Assembly (NCBI GenBank): GCA_964058845.1 | Contig: CAXKVR010000040.1 | Span: forward strand, 124,001-188,000 | Direction: 5' to 3' | Source of the DNA: Carex sylvatica | Taxonomy: Eukaryota > Streptophyta > Magnoliopsida > Poales > Cyperaceae | DNA length: 64,000 nucleotides | In this document: one piece after another, positions 36,780 through 48,000 of the stretch | How positions within the stretch are numbered: position 1 is the first letter of the stretch | Layout: each line of letters opens with the position of its first letter | Made by a program: the position numbers and the translations under genes | The notes under the pieces: generated by a model | What the model was told of the DNA's origin: nothing | The model's input: the letters and a program-made list of their open reading frames with translations, nothing else | Database searches by the model: none

Positions 36780-38285
36780 ACTGCATGGAATCGAAGGAAA
36801 TGATTTATTTCCAGAATTAATAGCTTAACAGCGAAGGAAAAGATTCTCTAGTTTTAGCTTGTACAATTATCACTTTATTATCAGTTTCTGGGACGAAAGG
36901 CGGTAAAGAGATTTTTTTTTTTAAATATAATTAGTTTTAAAGATTTTACTGAAAACAGCTCTGCTCTGATCAAAGTTCCAAATGTCGTCTCGGATCGGTG
37001 GAGATTTTTTTTAGCCTCTGCAGCACGCGCTGATCCCACATCACAGAAAATCTCGGATTTTGCTCCACCGATCCTAGGAATCGGTGGAGGCTTTGTTTAA
37101 AAATGGCCCGGACTCAATCTGAATTAATTGTTTAAGTGAGAATCAAGATTAAATAAGAATTGAAAACAAAAAAGGGAACGCATAAGAAAGATGCGGTAAT
37201 TAAAAGATGCTATTGTTCAAAAGATATTAATGAATAATCAAGGATTAAACGGTATCAGACAAGTGTCTTTTGAACTAATTAATTTTTTAATCAAATTCTA
37301 ATAGATAAGCATTCAGAATGATGAATTATTTAACAAATATGATATTTTCAATGTAATTCTCAAATTTGTAGATATTGCAAATGGAGTTCCAACTTTCAAG
37401 CAAACATTTAAATAAAAATTTATAGTTTTTCAAGTTAAAGTTTCAATAATACCATACAACAAAGAAAAATACAATTTAAGTATTTAATTAAAAAATTGTA
37501 TTAGTGATTCAATAATGGTTGAAAGTGATGTACTGGAGTTGGCAATAATAAGAACAACATTTACCGAAATTTTTAAATATACCCCTATAAAAATAAATAA
37601 ATCAAAAGATCATTAAATCTTAAGAATTCCATATTTACCATAACTACAACGACAAATGGCAGTCCTAAACTAATCAAGTGAATATTTTTAAAATTTCCAT
37701 ATACAAGTTTCAATAAAAATAACAAATTTATTTTTATAATTTATATGAGAATTGAAGAAGAAATCCAATATGATATTTTAAAACCATTTGTTAGCATAAC
37801 TAAGTTGCTTATAAACAGGCACGTGTTTTATTCTTGGAATCTGCTGTATGTATGAATGCGCACAGAACAGAACCAACTTTGGAGATATCAGGGGCTACAC
37901 CGATCCGTAGGATCGGTGGAGGGTTATTGTGGTGTAATACTTCGTGTGGCGTGTGGCAGGGTAAAAAAACGCTCCACCGATCCGTAGGATCGGTGGAGAC
38001 GATATTTGAAACTTTGATCAGAGCAGAGCTGTTTCTAATAAAATCTTTAAAACTAATTCTATTTAAAAAAAAAAATCCGGTAAAGACGTTAAAAAAGGTT
38101 AGTTGCCAGATTGTATGGGCCCATCCTAACTGCAATAATTATTTTATTGATAATTCAAATTTTTATGTTTCAAATAAAGAATGTTTTCGGGCTGAAATAA
38201 ATTGTCAGCCTCAAATAATAAAGAATGTTTCTCAAATCGGAGGCAGGAAAATTGCGCATTGGATTTTTCCTTTAGGGCTGACCTT
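36780..38285. repeat. RDR upstream region, copy U1 (interrupted by a MULE)
   Basis: About 320 bp of sequence upstream of RDR-A, for example TTAATAGCTTAACAG, GGAAAAGATTCTC, GGGACGAAAGGC and GGTTAGTTGCCA. It is repeated at 38385-38690 (U2) and 53970-54295 (U3). A 1.17 kb MULE splits it. Confidence 0.8.
36910..38077. mobile_element. Non-autonomous MULE with long terminal inverted repeats
   Basis: The perfect 9 bp duplication CGGTAAAGA lies at 36901-36909 and 38078-38086. The ends GATTTTTTTTTTT and AAAAAAAAAAATC begin inverted repeats of at least 90 bp that share AACTAATT, AACAGCTCTGCTCTGATCAA and GACGAT/ATCGTC-type words. Several palindromes of the form CCACCGATCC...GGATCGGTGG lie inside both ends. 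The interior is AT-rich with no transposase. U2 and U3 show the uninterrupted site. Confidence 0.92.
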
Positions 38286-38384
38286 ATCTTAAATTTTTCT
38301 TAACAATTTTTTCAAAATTTTAATTCTGACTTTTTACTTCATAGTTAAGAGTGGCCGTGACTAATAGCATAACAGAAAATGAAA

Positions 38385-38690
38385 AGATTTACTTCCGTAA
38401 TTAATAGCTTAACACTTAACAGGAAAGGAAAAGATTCTCAAGTTTTAGTGCAATTATCACTTTATCTTTTTTTTTTTAGTGAAAAGCCCTTAGGCGTAAT
38501 TATCACTTTATCAGTTGCTGGGACGAAAGGCAGTAGAGATGTTCAAATAGGTTAGTTGCCATGATTGTATGTGCCCATCCTAACTGTAACAATTATTTTA
38601 TCGATAATTCAAACTTTAATGTTTCAAAAATGCTTCCGGACTGAAATAAACTACCAGTCTCAAATAAAGAATGTTTCCGGACTGTCGACC
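38385..38690. repeat. Orphan copy of the RDR upstream region (U2)
   Basis: Contains CCGTAATTAATAGCTTAACA, GGGACGAAAGGCAGTAGAGA, GGTTAGTTGCCATGATTGTA and AAGAATGTTTCCGGACTG, matching U1 and U3, but no RDR gene is attached on its left. It also has a short internal repeat of AATTATCACTTTATC around 38455-38510. Confidence 0.8.
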
Positions 38691-39413
38691 TACAACAAAG
38701 ATCCGAATATTTATCTTTTATTAGTCATTTGGTTGGAGTGGAAAAAAAAAAGTGTTTTGCCATATCATGTCATGATTAATATTTTGTTATTTTGATTATG
38801 TATTGTAATGAGATTAAGTTAATTTTTTATGTGTTGTATTTGTCGTGATTAAAATATCAAAAGTAATTACAGTACGTGAATGGTCACGTCACGTGAATCA
38901 CGTCATACTTAAATGTATTGCGACCAAACGTAACGTGTTCAAACGTAATCTTTTATGTTTAATTATTTTTTTCATAATTTAGATTAATTTATTACAAATT
39001 TACCATTTGATGAAGATCTAACTGTTATGATTATATGTGACTCGCATGATCACGTATCGTGTCATTCTGTGATTATATTTTTTGTGTATTGTGTCGTGTT
39101 AAATTTTTAAAAGATAATTAAAGCAGAAAACACGCAAGTTATAACACATAATTAACACGTGCCGTGTGCCATTCCAAAATAGAGGCAGCTCTGCGGTGTC
39201 ACTTTTTTTCCTTCTACATTTAGTGTGAAAAAAAAATTGAAACGAAGGAAAAAAGAAATTGCAGAATCTAGATATGGCCAAGCGAATATGCGATATACAA
39301 AAGCAAAACCGAAAGTAAGAAATGGAAAATATCTTTTTGAGCCCTTTCCTTTATAATGTTCCTTCGTACAGCGAAGTTTAATCTAACTTTAAATGAAATA
39401 CGGATTAATATTT
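38691..39413. other. 3' flank of RDR-B, unit B specific copy
   Basis: AT-rich sequence aligned to 14545-15220 and 16490-16620 of unit A. No gene recognised. Confidence 0.6.
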
Positions 39414-39660
39414 TTATTTTTTAAATTTTAACTATCGACTCGAACCGTTCAATATGATTCTCATATGAATATATACTTGTAGACTGAATTTTATATTTTC
39501 TAAGATAGCTAGAAAATCACTTGATCTGAAAATTCTGGACCATCCAAAAATAGTAATTTTCTACCTATCTTAAAAAATAAAAAATTCAATCTGCAAGTAC
39601 ATATTTATATAAAAATAGTTTGGATTAATCGTTATAATTTTAAAAATAAAAATATTGATC
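39414..39660. mobile_element. Foldback MITE (family 'TACTATTTATTAAG', copy 2)
   Basis: The left end AATATTTTTATTTTTTAAAT and right end TTTTAAAAATAAAAATATT are inverted. Inside, TCTAAGATAGCTAGAAAAT faces ATTTTCTACCTATCTTA. It is absent from the matching place in unit A (about 16614-16625). Confidence 0.7.
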
Positions 39661-40731
39661 CATATTATAAACCAAATTATGATATGCATAGTGGCATATA
39701 CTCATAAAGGAAGAAAAATTAGTCTTTTATTAAATGATAAAGACTACTTTTTACATGGAAAAATTTTCAAAGGAGGAATTATTTTACTAAAAAAAAAAAG
39801 TATCACGAGAAAGACTTTGGACAGGATAAGATGGCAATGTGTTTTTAATTTTTCATCACATACTGTAGGTTGTCTGGTATGCATGCTAGATCAAGCCCCA
39901 CAAAACAATAATATGTATCTGTTGTGAGCCTTAAAATTTTTTTTTTTTTGCAAACTTTAATTGGCAGTAATTAAGAAACGGGGCGGAACTACAATATTTT
40001 GATAGATGTGATTAAAAATTTAAATGTATAATTGTAATTAGTGAGATTTGAACTTAAGATATCTCAACTACAAAATACAACTTTGACTACTATATTACAA
40101 TTAAACATTTGTCATTTATTGAGGGTGGCTATACTATATATAACATTTAAAATAAAATAAAATTCAATTAAATTTTGTACGTATAATTAAAATTTTCAAA
40201 TCACAGGGGTGGCTTAGCCATTTTTGGCTAAGCCTTAAATCCGCTCTTAAGAAACCGGAAAGTTGAAAAGTTTCTTGAAAATTTAACATGTACCCTTATC
40301 CTTAAAATAGACTAGAAAAGAGTGTCTGATGTACATTGGACTCAAATTTGAGTTTGATGGGCTACCCCTATCCTTAAAATAGACTAGAAAAGAGTGTCTG
40401 ATGTACATTGGACTCAAATTTGAGTTTGATGGGCTCCGTTTCCGTTTGATCCGCTTTAAGATATGTGTATTTTGCTTTAATAGTTGTATATATCTGTTAT
40501 AATATTTGTGCAGATCAAGTATGTAAGCATCTTGAGACTAATTGAACGAAAATATAACTTATCAAATTCAAATTTGATTCTGATAGACATCAGACACACA
40601 CTTTTTTCTCTTGAAAACACATTAAAAGTTGGTTGGAAACTGTGTGATAAACCAATTTTGCTCAGCCGACCTGACAATTAGGTGTTATCAAACCTGACCT
40701 AGTGGGCTCAGATTTTTGCCATAGGGTCCAG

Positions 40732-41989
40732 GGTAGAGTATTGACAATACCCGGGTGGGGCTGCCCGTACCCGTGTTCGAGCCCGGGTATAGGTCGGCTA
40801 AACGGGTACACGAGTAGCGGCATAAAACGGGCAGGGTACGTCTTTTCGAAAAAATAATCCGATCATATCCCAACCGGTTTACCCGTGCCCGTATACCCGT
40901 GTATTTTTTTTTTTTAAAGTTCAAAATTCAAATAAATTTCCCCCCAATTCTCCATATACATTTTTTTTAATAAATATATTCAATATATAAACAAGTAAAC
41001 ATATATTTTATATATATGTATATGTATATGTTCAATATGTAAAAAAATAAAGATGAGGGGTCACGTTACAACAATTTTTGAGTTACAACAAGTTACAACA
41101 ACAATTTTCTACATTTTCAAAGTCCAAATCGTCAATCCAAACCGTTAGATGTCATCTCTACAATAAAATGTGCTTGGAGACCAAATTTTACATTTTTTGG
41201 AATTTTTTTTACTATTAATTAAGATGGGTACAAAATTCAATGGTCTGAATTTGACTAATTTTTGTACCTATCTTAATAAATAGTAAAAAAATTTCAAAAA
41301 ATATAAAATTTGGTCTCTAAGCACATTTTATTGTAGAGATCACATCTAACGGTTTGGATCGACGATTTTGACTTTGAAAATGTAGAAAATGATTGTTGTA
41401 ACTTATTGTAACTAAAAAATTGTTGTAACTTGATCCCTCCTCAAAAATAAATATGTATATACATATATTATACATGTTTTAAAGTTTATGATTTAATTAT
41501 TAATTTAAAATGTAAACTAAAAATTTTTAGATATAAATAAATTATGAAACTATATAATTAGAATGAGAATTTGAAAATAAAATAAAATGACTCGTATAAA
41601 GAAATAAATAAATACATTTGTACTTAGCCGAATAAATATACAAATTTTCGCATGAATATTTTTTATATATAAGTTACAAATTTTATTTATTTATATATAC
41701 TATTTGATATTGAACTATTCTGATTTTAAAAGTCGAATTATAAATACGTAATAATATTCGTGCAACACCATAAAAAAAACAGAAAAAAGGACCTGTCTCG
41801 GCTGCCCCTACCCGGACCGTCCTGCCCCTTAAGGGTACAACGGGCACGAATATAGACAGGAAGGGCACGATTTTAAAAAAAAAATCTGTAATGCCCAACC
41901 CGTGGTACCCGTCTACCCGTGATACCTGTGCCCAACCCCAGATATGCCCGGCCCGCCTTGCCCCTACCCGACAGCAACCCACTAGTCTA
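40732..41989. mobile_element. Non-autonomous hAT element with GGGTACGGG-type ends
   Basis: Flanked by GGGTCCAG (40724-40731) and AGGTCCAG (41990-41997), 7 of 8 matching. The ends TAGAGTATTGACAATACCCG and CGACAGCAACCCACTAGTCT are imperfect inverted repeats. GC-rich subterminal blocks (40734-40900 and 41795-41985) surround an AT-rich middle that holds a nested MITE. No transposase is present. In unit A the site reads GGGTCCAGAGTCCAG at 17290-17304. It resembles the 3' end of the hAT remnant at 2428-3700. Confidence 0.8.
41054..41452. mobile_element. Foldback MITE (family 'TACTATTTATTAAG', copy 3) nested in the hAT element
   Basis: The ends GAGGGGTCACGTTACAACAA and TTGTTGTAACTTGATCCCTC are inverted repeats. 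The arms continue through TTTTCTACATTTTCAAAG to a core with TACTATTAATTAAGATGGG facing CTTAATAAATAGTA. Arms are over 150 bp. Confidence 0.8.
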
Positions 41990-42219
41990 AGGTCCAGATT
42001 ATTAGGGTCCGACCCGTCATCCCTCAGTAAAAAAATATTATAACTTTCTTAACATACACCGGTACGAGACTTGTAATGAGAATAACATTTTTGTGAGCAA
42101 GACGCACTGAGTTTTATCTTACAAAAAGTGAAATCATTTCACCGTTGGTTCGGTTTGGAAGGTGATAATCATTTTTAGAGGTGTTTAATGTTTTGGTTGA
42201 GGTCTAAATCACAGATTAA

Positions 42220-43636
42220 TGATAAGCCAAAACCATATCTATTGAAACTTAGGGTTAGTTATGTAAATTAAGTCAAGTTTTGATTAAATTAGGTTTAATT
42301 AGGTAAAAATATCCGAAAGTTCAAGTTACTGCCCTAGTTATGTTTATTTTACAGGTAATCAAGTGTTTGGAGCTTAACGGAGCAAAACGGGTGATTTGTA
42401 GCAAGTCAGCATGAAGATTGGAGCAACTGTCAATGTTATCGCGGCCCGAAATGATTCCCATTGCGACCCGCAACAAAACAAGTCAGAGCCCCTTTTATTC
42501 CTGCACATTCATTGCGGCCCGTAACCATATTCATTGCGGCCCGTAATGAATTCTACAGTCTCTCGCGACAAGTTATTAACTGCCTCCATTCATTGCGGCC
42601 CGTAATAAGTCGGTTCAGAGCCCGAATTTGCTATTTTTAGTTATTTATTTATGATTTGCTGGGAGATAGAACATAAAGAACATAACGGTTAGGGACGAAA
42701 ATTAGACAATTTTTAGACATAAAAGAAGAAAGAAAATAGAGAAGAAAAAGAAGGAAGAAAAGAAGACATCGTATCATCAACCGGTTCTATTAATTTCTTT
42801 CTTTTGGAACTCTTTTAATCTTTTATTCTCATTTGTGCCTTAGCCATGATCGGCTAAAGACCTTTCTAGGGTTGATTAGGATTGTACTTGAAACTTTTGT
42901 TATGATTTAGCTGGTTTTATCTTATTTCTCTTGTTCTTTGTCATGACCAATTCTTTATCTTATTTAATTGTGAGGACTTAATCGAGATCACATGAAATCT
43001 TATGATTTATTATTTGCAATTGAGAAATTGAATATTAAGTCCCAACCATAAAGAATAGGATATTTGATAGGCTAAGTACCGAGAGGCGACGCGTGTCTTA
43101 TACGGGTTTCACCCAATAGTTTAGAAAATTATGCCAAGTACCAAGAGGTGACGAATAGCTTCCTAGATAAATTAGGACAGTAAAGAACTTAATGACTTTA
43201 GATTAGTGTAGCCAAGTACCGAGAGGTGACGTTTATTCTAATTTGAATATGGTATTAATATAGAGATATCACTTTGTACCTACAACATCCAACTGTGCCT
43301 TCATAACTATAAGAACAAATTTAACAAACCAATTAATCATGACATTAGTGGATATGAACACTAAGAAACCCTAATTTCTCTTACTTGTTTAAAACCAAAT
43401 TTCGCTTTAAGACTTTAGTTTAATTCAGTTTAATCACTACCAAACAAACCTCTTAAACAAACAAAACCATTTTTACTTTGCTTTTACTAAATTAAATCGT
43501 TAGGTTATAATTGATATTCCGACTTGTCCCTGTGGAGACGATTCATAAGTACTACTTGACTAGGTTGTACACTTGCAACCGAATTGAGTATAAACTATGA
43601 TTTATTACTTGCATAAGAAAATAAAATTCTACATCA
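42220..43636. mobile_element. Solo LTR (about 1.4 kb), unit B specific
   Basis: Starts TGATAAGCCAAAACC and ends TTCTACATCA (TG...CA), flanked by the perfect 5 bp duplication ATTAA (42215-42219 and 43637-43641). Unit A has the empty site CAGATTAATTAGGACGG near 17450. There is no internal retroelement coding sequence, so this is a single LTR left after recombination. It contains repeated ATTGCGGCCCGTAATGA words (42450-42610) and three copies of AAGTACCGAGAGGTGACG-like words (43075-43220). The end region with GTCCCTGTGGAGACGATTC is typical of plant Ty3/gypsy LTRs. Confidence 0.9.
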
Positions 43637-44061
43637 ATTAATTAGAACAGTCTAACTAAGTTTAACTTCAAAATTAAGTCTCTAAAGTTAAACCATCTCT
43701 GATGATGGTTTAATAATTAATCTCCATTTTTTTTCTCTCTTTTCTTTAGTCCATGCCATTTCTTAAATAACTTACGTCACAATATCACTTTAAATCTTAA
43801 TTAAATATAAATAATTTAGATCAGCTTAAATTAAAATAATTAACTTAGATTTCAAAAACTCTAGATCTCAACCAGACACCAATCTCTCAGAGGAATGCAG
43901 ATCTCTTCGCCCATCCAATTCAAAAGCAGGAGAATTGAAAGGTTTTAAATTATCTGATGGAGGGCCGTAGATGTTAGAATATAGTTTTCTTTGGGAGATT
44001 GGTAAATTTCATCTGATAAATTTGAAAATTAATGAAATTTAATGTAAGATTGAAGTGCTTG

Positions 44062-44612
44062 TTTATGCAAGGCACAGAGTGAATCGATCAAACATATACT
44101 GGATGAATGCATTTATTCAAAATCAGTATATTTTCAATTGAGAAATGAATTATCAGAACAAATACCGCTAATGGACATTATCACACCAATTGAGAGACTA
44201 ACAGATAACAACACCACCAAGAACCAGAAGAGCATAATATTGATAGCACCATTTTGCACATGGAAGGAACGGTGTGGCAGGACTTTCACAGAGAAAAGCA
44301 AAGAAACTAAAGATATCAAACAGAAAATATTGTGCCAGCTACAATACACATCAAAAGAAAGAACAAGAAGAACACTTACATACAGCGAGTAATTGTCCAA
44401 ATCGCAAATAAACCTTCTTTACTATCTTATGCAACTTTTACTTTTTTTACCCTCTCATTTTTCATTTCTTATTTTCTATTTTTTACTGTTTTGTGTCCTC
44501 ACTACTCAATCTGTTTTGAGTAGCCTTTTATTTTACTGTGATGTAGGTACATACCCATGTAACAGACTCCATTTCAATTAAATACGGGCTAGACCCATAT
44601 TTTTTTTCAAAA
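44062..44612 (+). mobile_element. 5'-truncated LINE fragment (551 bp), unit B specific
   Basis: A 16 bp duplication AAGATTGAAGTGCTTG flanks it (44046-44061 and 44613-44628). Unit A has one copy of that sequence near 17640. An 84-codon frame at 44138-44392 ends with a WKERCGRTF block typical of the C-terminus of plant L1 ORF2. The 3' end contains AAATACGGGCTAGACC, similar to the tail of the LINE at 27909-30138. Confidence 0.82.
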
Positions 44613-44628
44613 AAGATTGAAGTGCTTG

Positions 44629-45068
44629 AAAATGAGACCAGAGTACCAGACTACCAATTGGTTTGCTTATATAAATTGCCTGCCATGCGTTTGACGAATT
44701 GCAATTTACAAGGCAGGATGTAAACTTATTTCCCATTTTCTTTTTTTATACTTGAACTAAAAAATTTCAATGAAAAGTAGGGATCAATATACCATAATTA
44801 CTACCGATTTAGGTCCACTAATAACAACAAATCCTACAATATAAAGTTTAAATAAATACAACTAACTGACCGAATGTGTAAAATTGTCACTTCTTCACCT
44901 CAATACACGAACTTTATACATAATTATTATATTAAAACACTAACGGGCCGAGACAGCTCTTAATTCTCAAACCCACAGATCTTACGTCAGCAAGATGTGT
45001 TACTTGTTAGCCATACATACAGAGTCACAAACCATTCACTTACTGTTGCAACCAATTGGCACTTCAAG
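44629..45068. other. 3' flank of RDR-B
   Basis: Aligned to 17650-18036 and 23505-25093 of unit A without its copia and hAT insertions. It includes the copia empty site at about 44918-44935. No separate gene. Confidence 0.65.
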
Positions 45069-48000
45069 TCAGATCCTTACCCCAAAAAGCTCATGTACCA
45101 TCTTCGGACTAACATAAAACACATCACAATCATCGTCTTGGGAAGCATAATACTTGCACAACACTGAGCCAGCAACCTTCCATGCAAACCCGCATTTCTC
45201 AACTTTACCATCAGTTTGAGCCTTTTTGTAAGCAATTTGATAAATTGCTAGTGCCTCATTTATAATTTGATCTTCGGGTCTTCTTGTATTTTTGAACTCC
45301 CTAGTTCCATATAGTTCCTGCACAACCAAAGTGATTGAATTTTTTAAATTATAGTATGTTAGACCCATGATAGTTTTTTTGGCTCAAACTGATTTTGGTA
45401 TGTTGAGCCACAACTATTGTATAGGTCCAGCTTAGAATATGGTTAAAAGTGCAAGAAATTAATCTTATTTTGGTTTACCCTAGTAAAAGGGTAAACTTGC
45501 CTTCTTATAATAGTCAATGATTTCTTGGCACCTATTACTTTTCATGTCCTTCTCCTCAGTTTCCAAAGCCTGGCTCATTTCCTTCAAGTATTTAACATAA
45601 AGATCTCCCCACTTATACATGCAATCTTTTGGGACTTCGATACTCAAGCACGGAAGCATCTCAAACTCTGAAACAAAACCATCATTCAATATTGTTGTAT
45701 TACATATATAGAAAACTCTTCAAAACTTATGAATACACCAGTATGAAAATTGGAGAACTCAGATATCTCCAGATGTCTGAATTTTCTCAAAGAAAGGTGC
45801 GCTTCAGTACTTTAAGAGAGGAAAAGGCAAAAACTGATCCCGAAATGACGTTTTTCATAATATATTGGGTCATGTGTTTCTCTTCTATTTTAGTACTGGA
45901 CATATCACTGGCAACTCTGGAAAGATGAAAAGTATTATTTTAACCCCTTCGTAGAATTTTCTAAAATGTTATCAAATACCTTAATTTTTGTAGAACAAAA
46001 TCAAGCACACATACCCACCAACAAGAAAAGCACAATTCTCCTTTGTTTGCTTATCTATTGTAAAAATTGGAAACTAGGGCAAATGCTTACTGGTCAATTG
46101 AAGCTTTTCCGCTTTGAACGACTGCACCTTGTCATATATCAAACCAAGTATAGATGAAGAGTTATATTCGGAATCTTTCTTAACATTCTTTCCCAAAAAA
46201 TGGGGATATTTGAGCACCTTCAGATCATTCCCAACCTCAACCTGTGCATTGAAAAATCAAACCCAAATCTATATCAGTTGCCAATAGCAGCCACGACATC
46301 TTTCGCATGCAAGCTCTAGCACTCTTACTATTTATTAATTACAAGTTGATCCTAGCAGTTCAGGTACCAAGTTGTACTGGTTAAATCAAATCAGGTCTAG
46401 GTCCTTTTGGGTTATTTGGGTTCAGAGTCAGTGTTATTTACCAACCAAGAACCAACAATGCCATATGAATTTGCATATTAACATAATACTGCTCAGGCAG
46501 CGTCACTCACTCCTACAGCCCAATGCATTACCTAAAATTATCCACAGAAAGAGACAAACCTTCTTTCCAGTTTTCGGAGCATCCAGGGCATCATAGTATA
46601 TATTTATCAATTTCTCTATTTTTGGCCAAACTTCCTCTCTCTCTACTCCAGGTGTTAATAGGCGATCCATGTATACCAACCAACAATCAGCAGCCAAACC
46701 AACAGTGTAACTAAAAGATGAGAAAACAAGAATAAACATTTAGTTTACATGCTTTCATGGTACACCGTACCATTGAACTAAATTTATTAATAGTTTCTTT
46801 CTTTTTTGCTCGTTTTTATGGTCAATCTCCAGACACAAAATTAGGGTTACAAAGGCACAATTGTACAATTGAATGTGTTTTTTTTCGAGGTACAATTGAA
46901 TGATCACTGCAGGTTAGTTGTGTCGCATCTGGGAAAAAAAAAAGAACGGAAACTCCAGCAAAGTACCAGTAATTGATCACTGCTGATTTGTCTTTATCTA
47001 TAAAAAGAACCAACTCCAACCAGAGCGTCACGTATGTTTTTATAACTATAAGTTGCTCAGATTGAACAAATAAATGAAATCAGCTTCACTTCAAATTAGC
47101 AATGAAGAGAGGACTGTGTATGAAGCTTACCTCGGGTTAAATCTATTGTTCAGAAAACTGTGAAACAGCAATCTTTCAAGTTCATGGTCCTTTATGTTAG
47201 CAGGACTTGTGTTCTCTCCACCATTCTTTGATGAATCTTCTTCCGGTGCCAGCCATGGTGGATTAGGTTTGAAATACTTCAACAACTGAACAAAATTATC
47301 CATCAGAAAACTACAACAGTTATGTATTTCTGTAGCATCTCTATTTCCATGAATTTCCTAGGCTTCCAATCTTTTATTATTTGTTTTCATACTGCATTCT
47401 AAGTTTCCATCATTAAAGAAGCCAAACTTACCTCTGGATGTCGAGATACCCAGTACATATCCCCATCAAAATCACTGTTAGCCATTTCATCAGCCAGCGA
47501 TCTGGGTCCCACAGCTGGAAAGAAAATGGCAAATTTTGAGTCTCCCACAACTCTTTCCATACCTTCTACGAAGGTAGCTTGAAGTCGGTGTATGTCGCCA
47601 GGATGCAGCCCAGGGTGCTTGTACACTAATACATCGCCAGATACCTGCCCCTTGTCCCTACATATTTCAGATTCAGATGTTGCTTAATCTTTAATAGTGT
47701 TCTGTATTCAGCATTATTCTAAGGATTTGTGGTTAAGAGCAAGCAAGCCAACTTCTTTTTTTATGCTGAACTTGAGTTATCAACATGCCTTCCAAATGCA
47801 CACAAATTAGGGTCAATTTCGGCAAATGAAAATATAAGTGTGCGTATTTAGCAAAATCAGGAAGAGAAGTTGCATACAGTATTATGCAGACTTGGTTAGC
47901 GCAGAGTACCCCAGTGGGGTCTGTGGTCCCCATGAGATAGTAAGAGTCACTGATTAGGATTTTTCCTGCCCGAAGACCTTTTCTTTCTTCCCCCATCATA

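Larger units (their letters stand above)
14545..38285. repeat. Segmental duplication unit A (RDR-A with its flanks)
   Basis: From about 14545 this stretch aligns in the same order and orientation with 38690-54295. It contains the 3' flank, the RDR gene and the upstream region. Examples of shared flank words are CAGAATCTAGATATG at 16492 and 39265, and CACTAACGG at 23523 and 44939. Length differences are mostly explained by unit-specific transposons listed separately. Unit A carries a MULE-like foldback, copia, nested hAT, an intronic MITE, a LINE, a retroposon in intron 6 and a MULE. Confidence 0.88.

Noticed and set aside
37834..38292. 152-codon plus-strand frame and 108-codon minus-strand frame
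   Set aside because: They run across the MULE end into flanking repeat DNA and show no family features.
44138..44392. 84-codon frame as a host gene
   Set aside because: It lies within a LINE fragment with a 16 bp target duplication and resembles the L1 ORF2 C-terminus.
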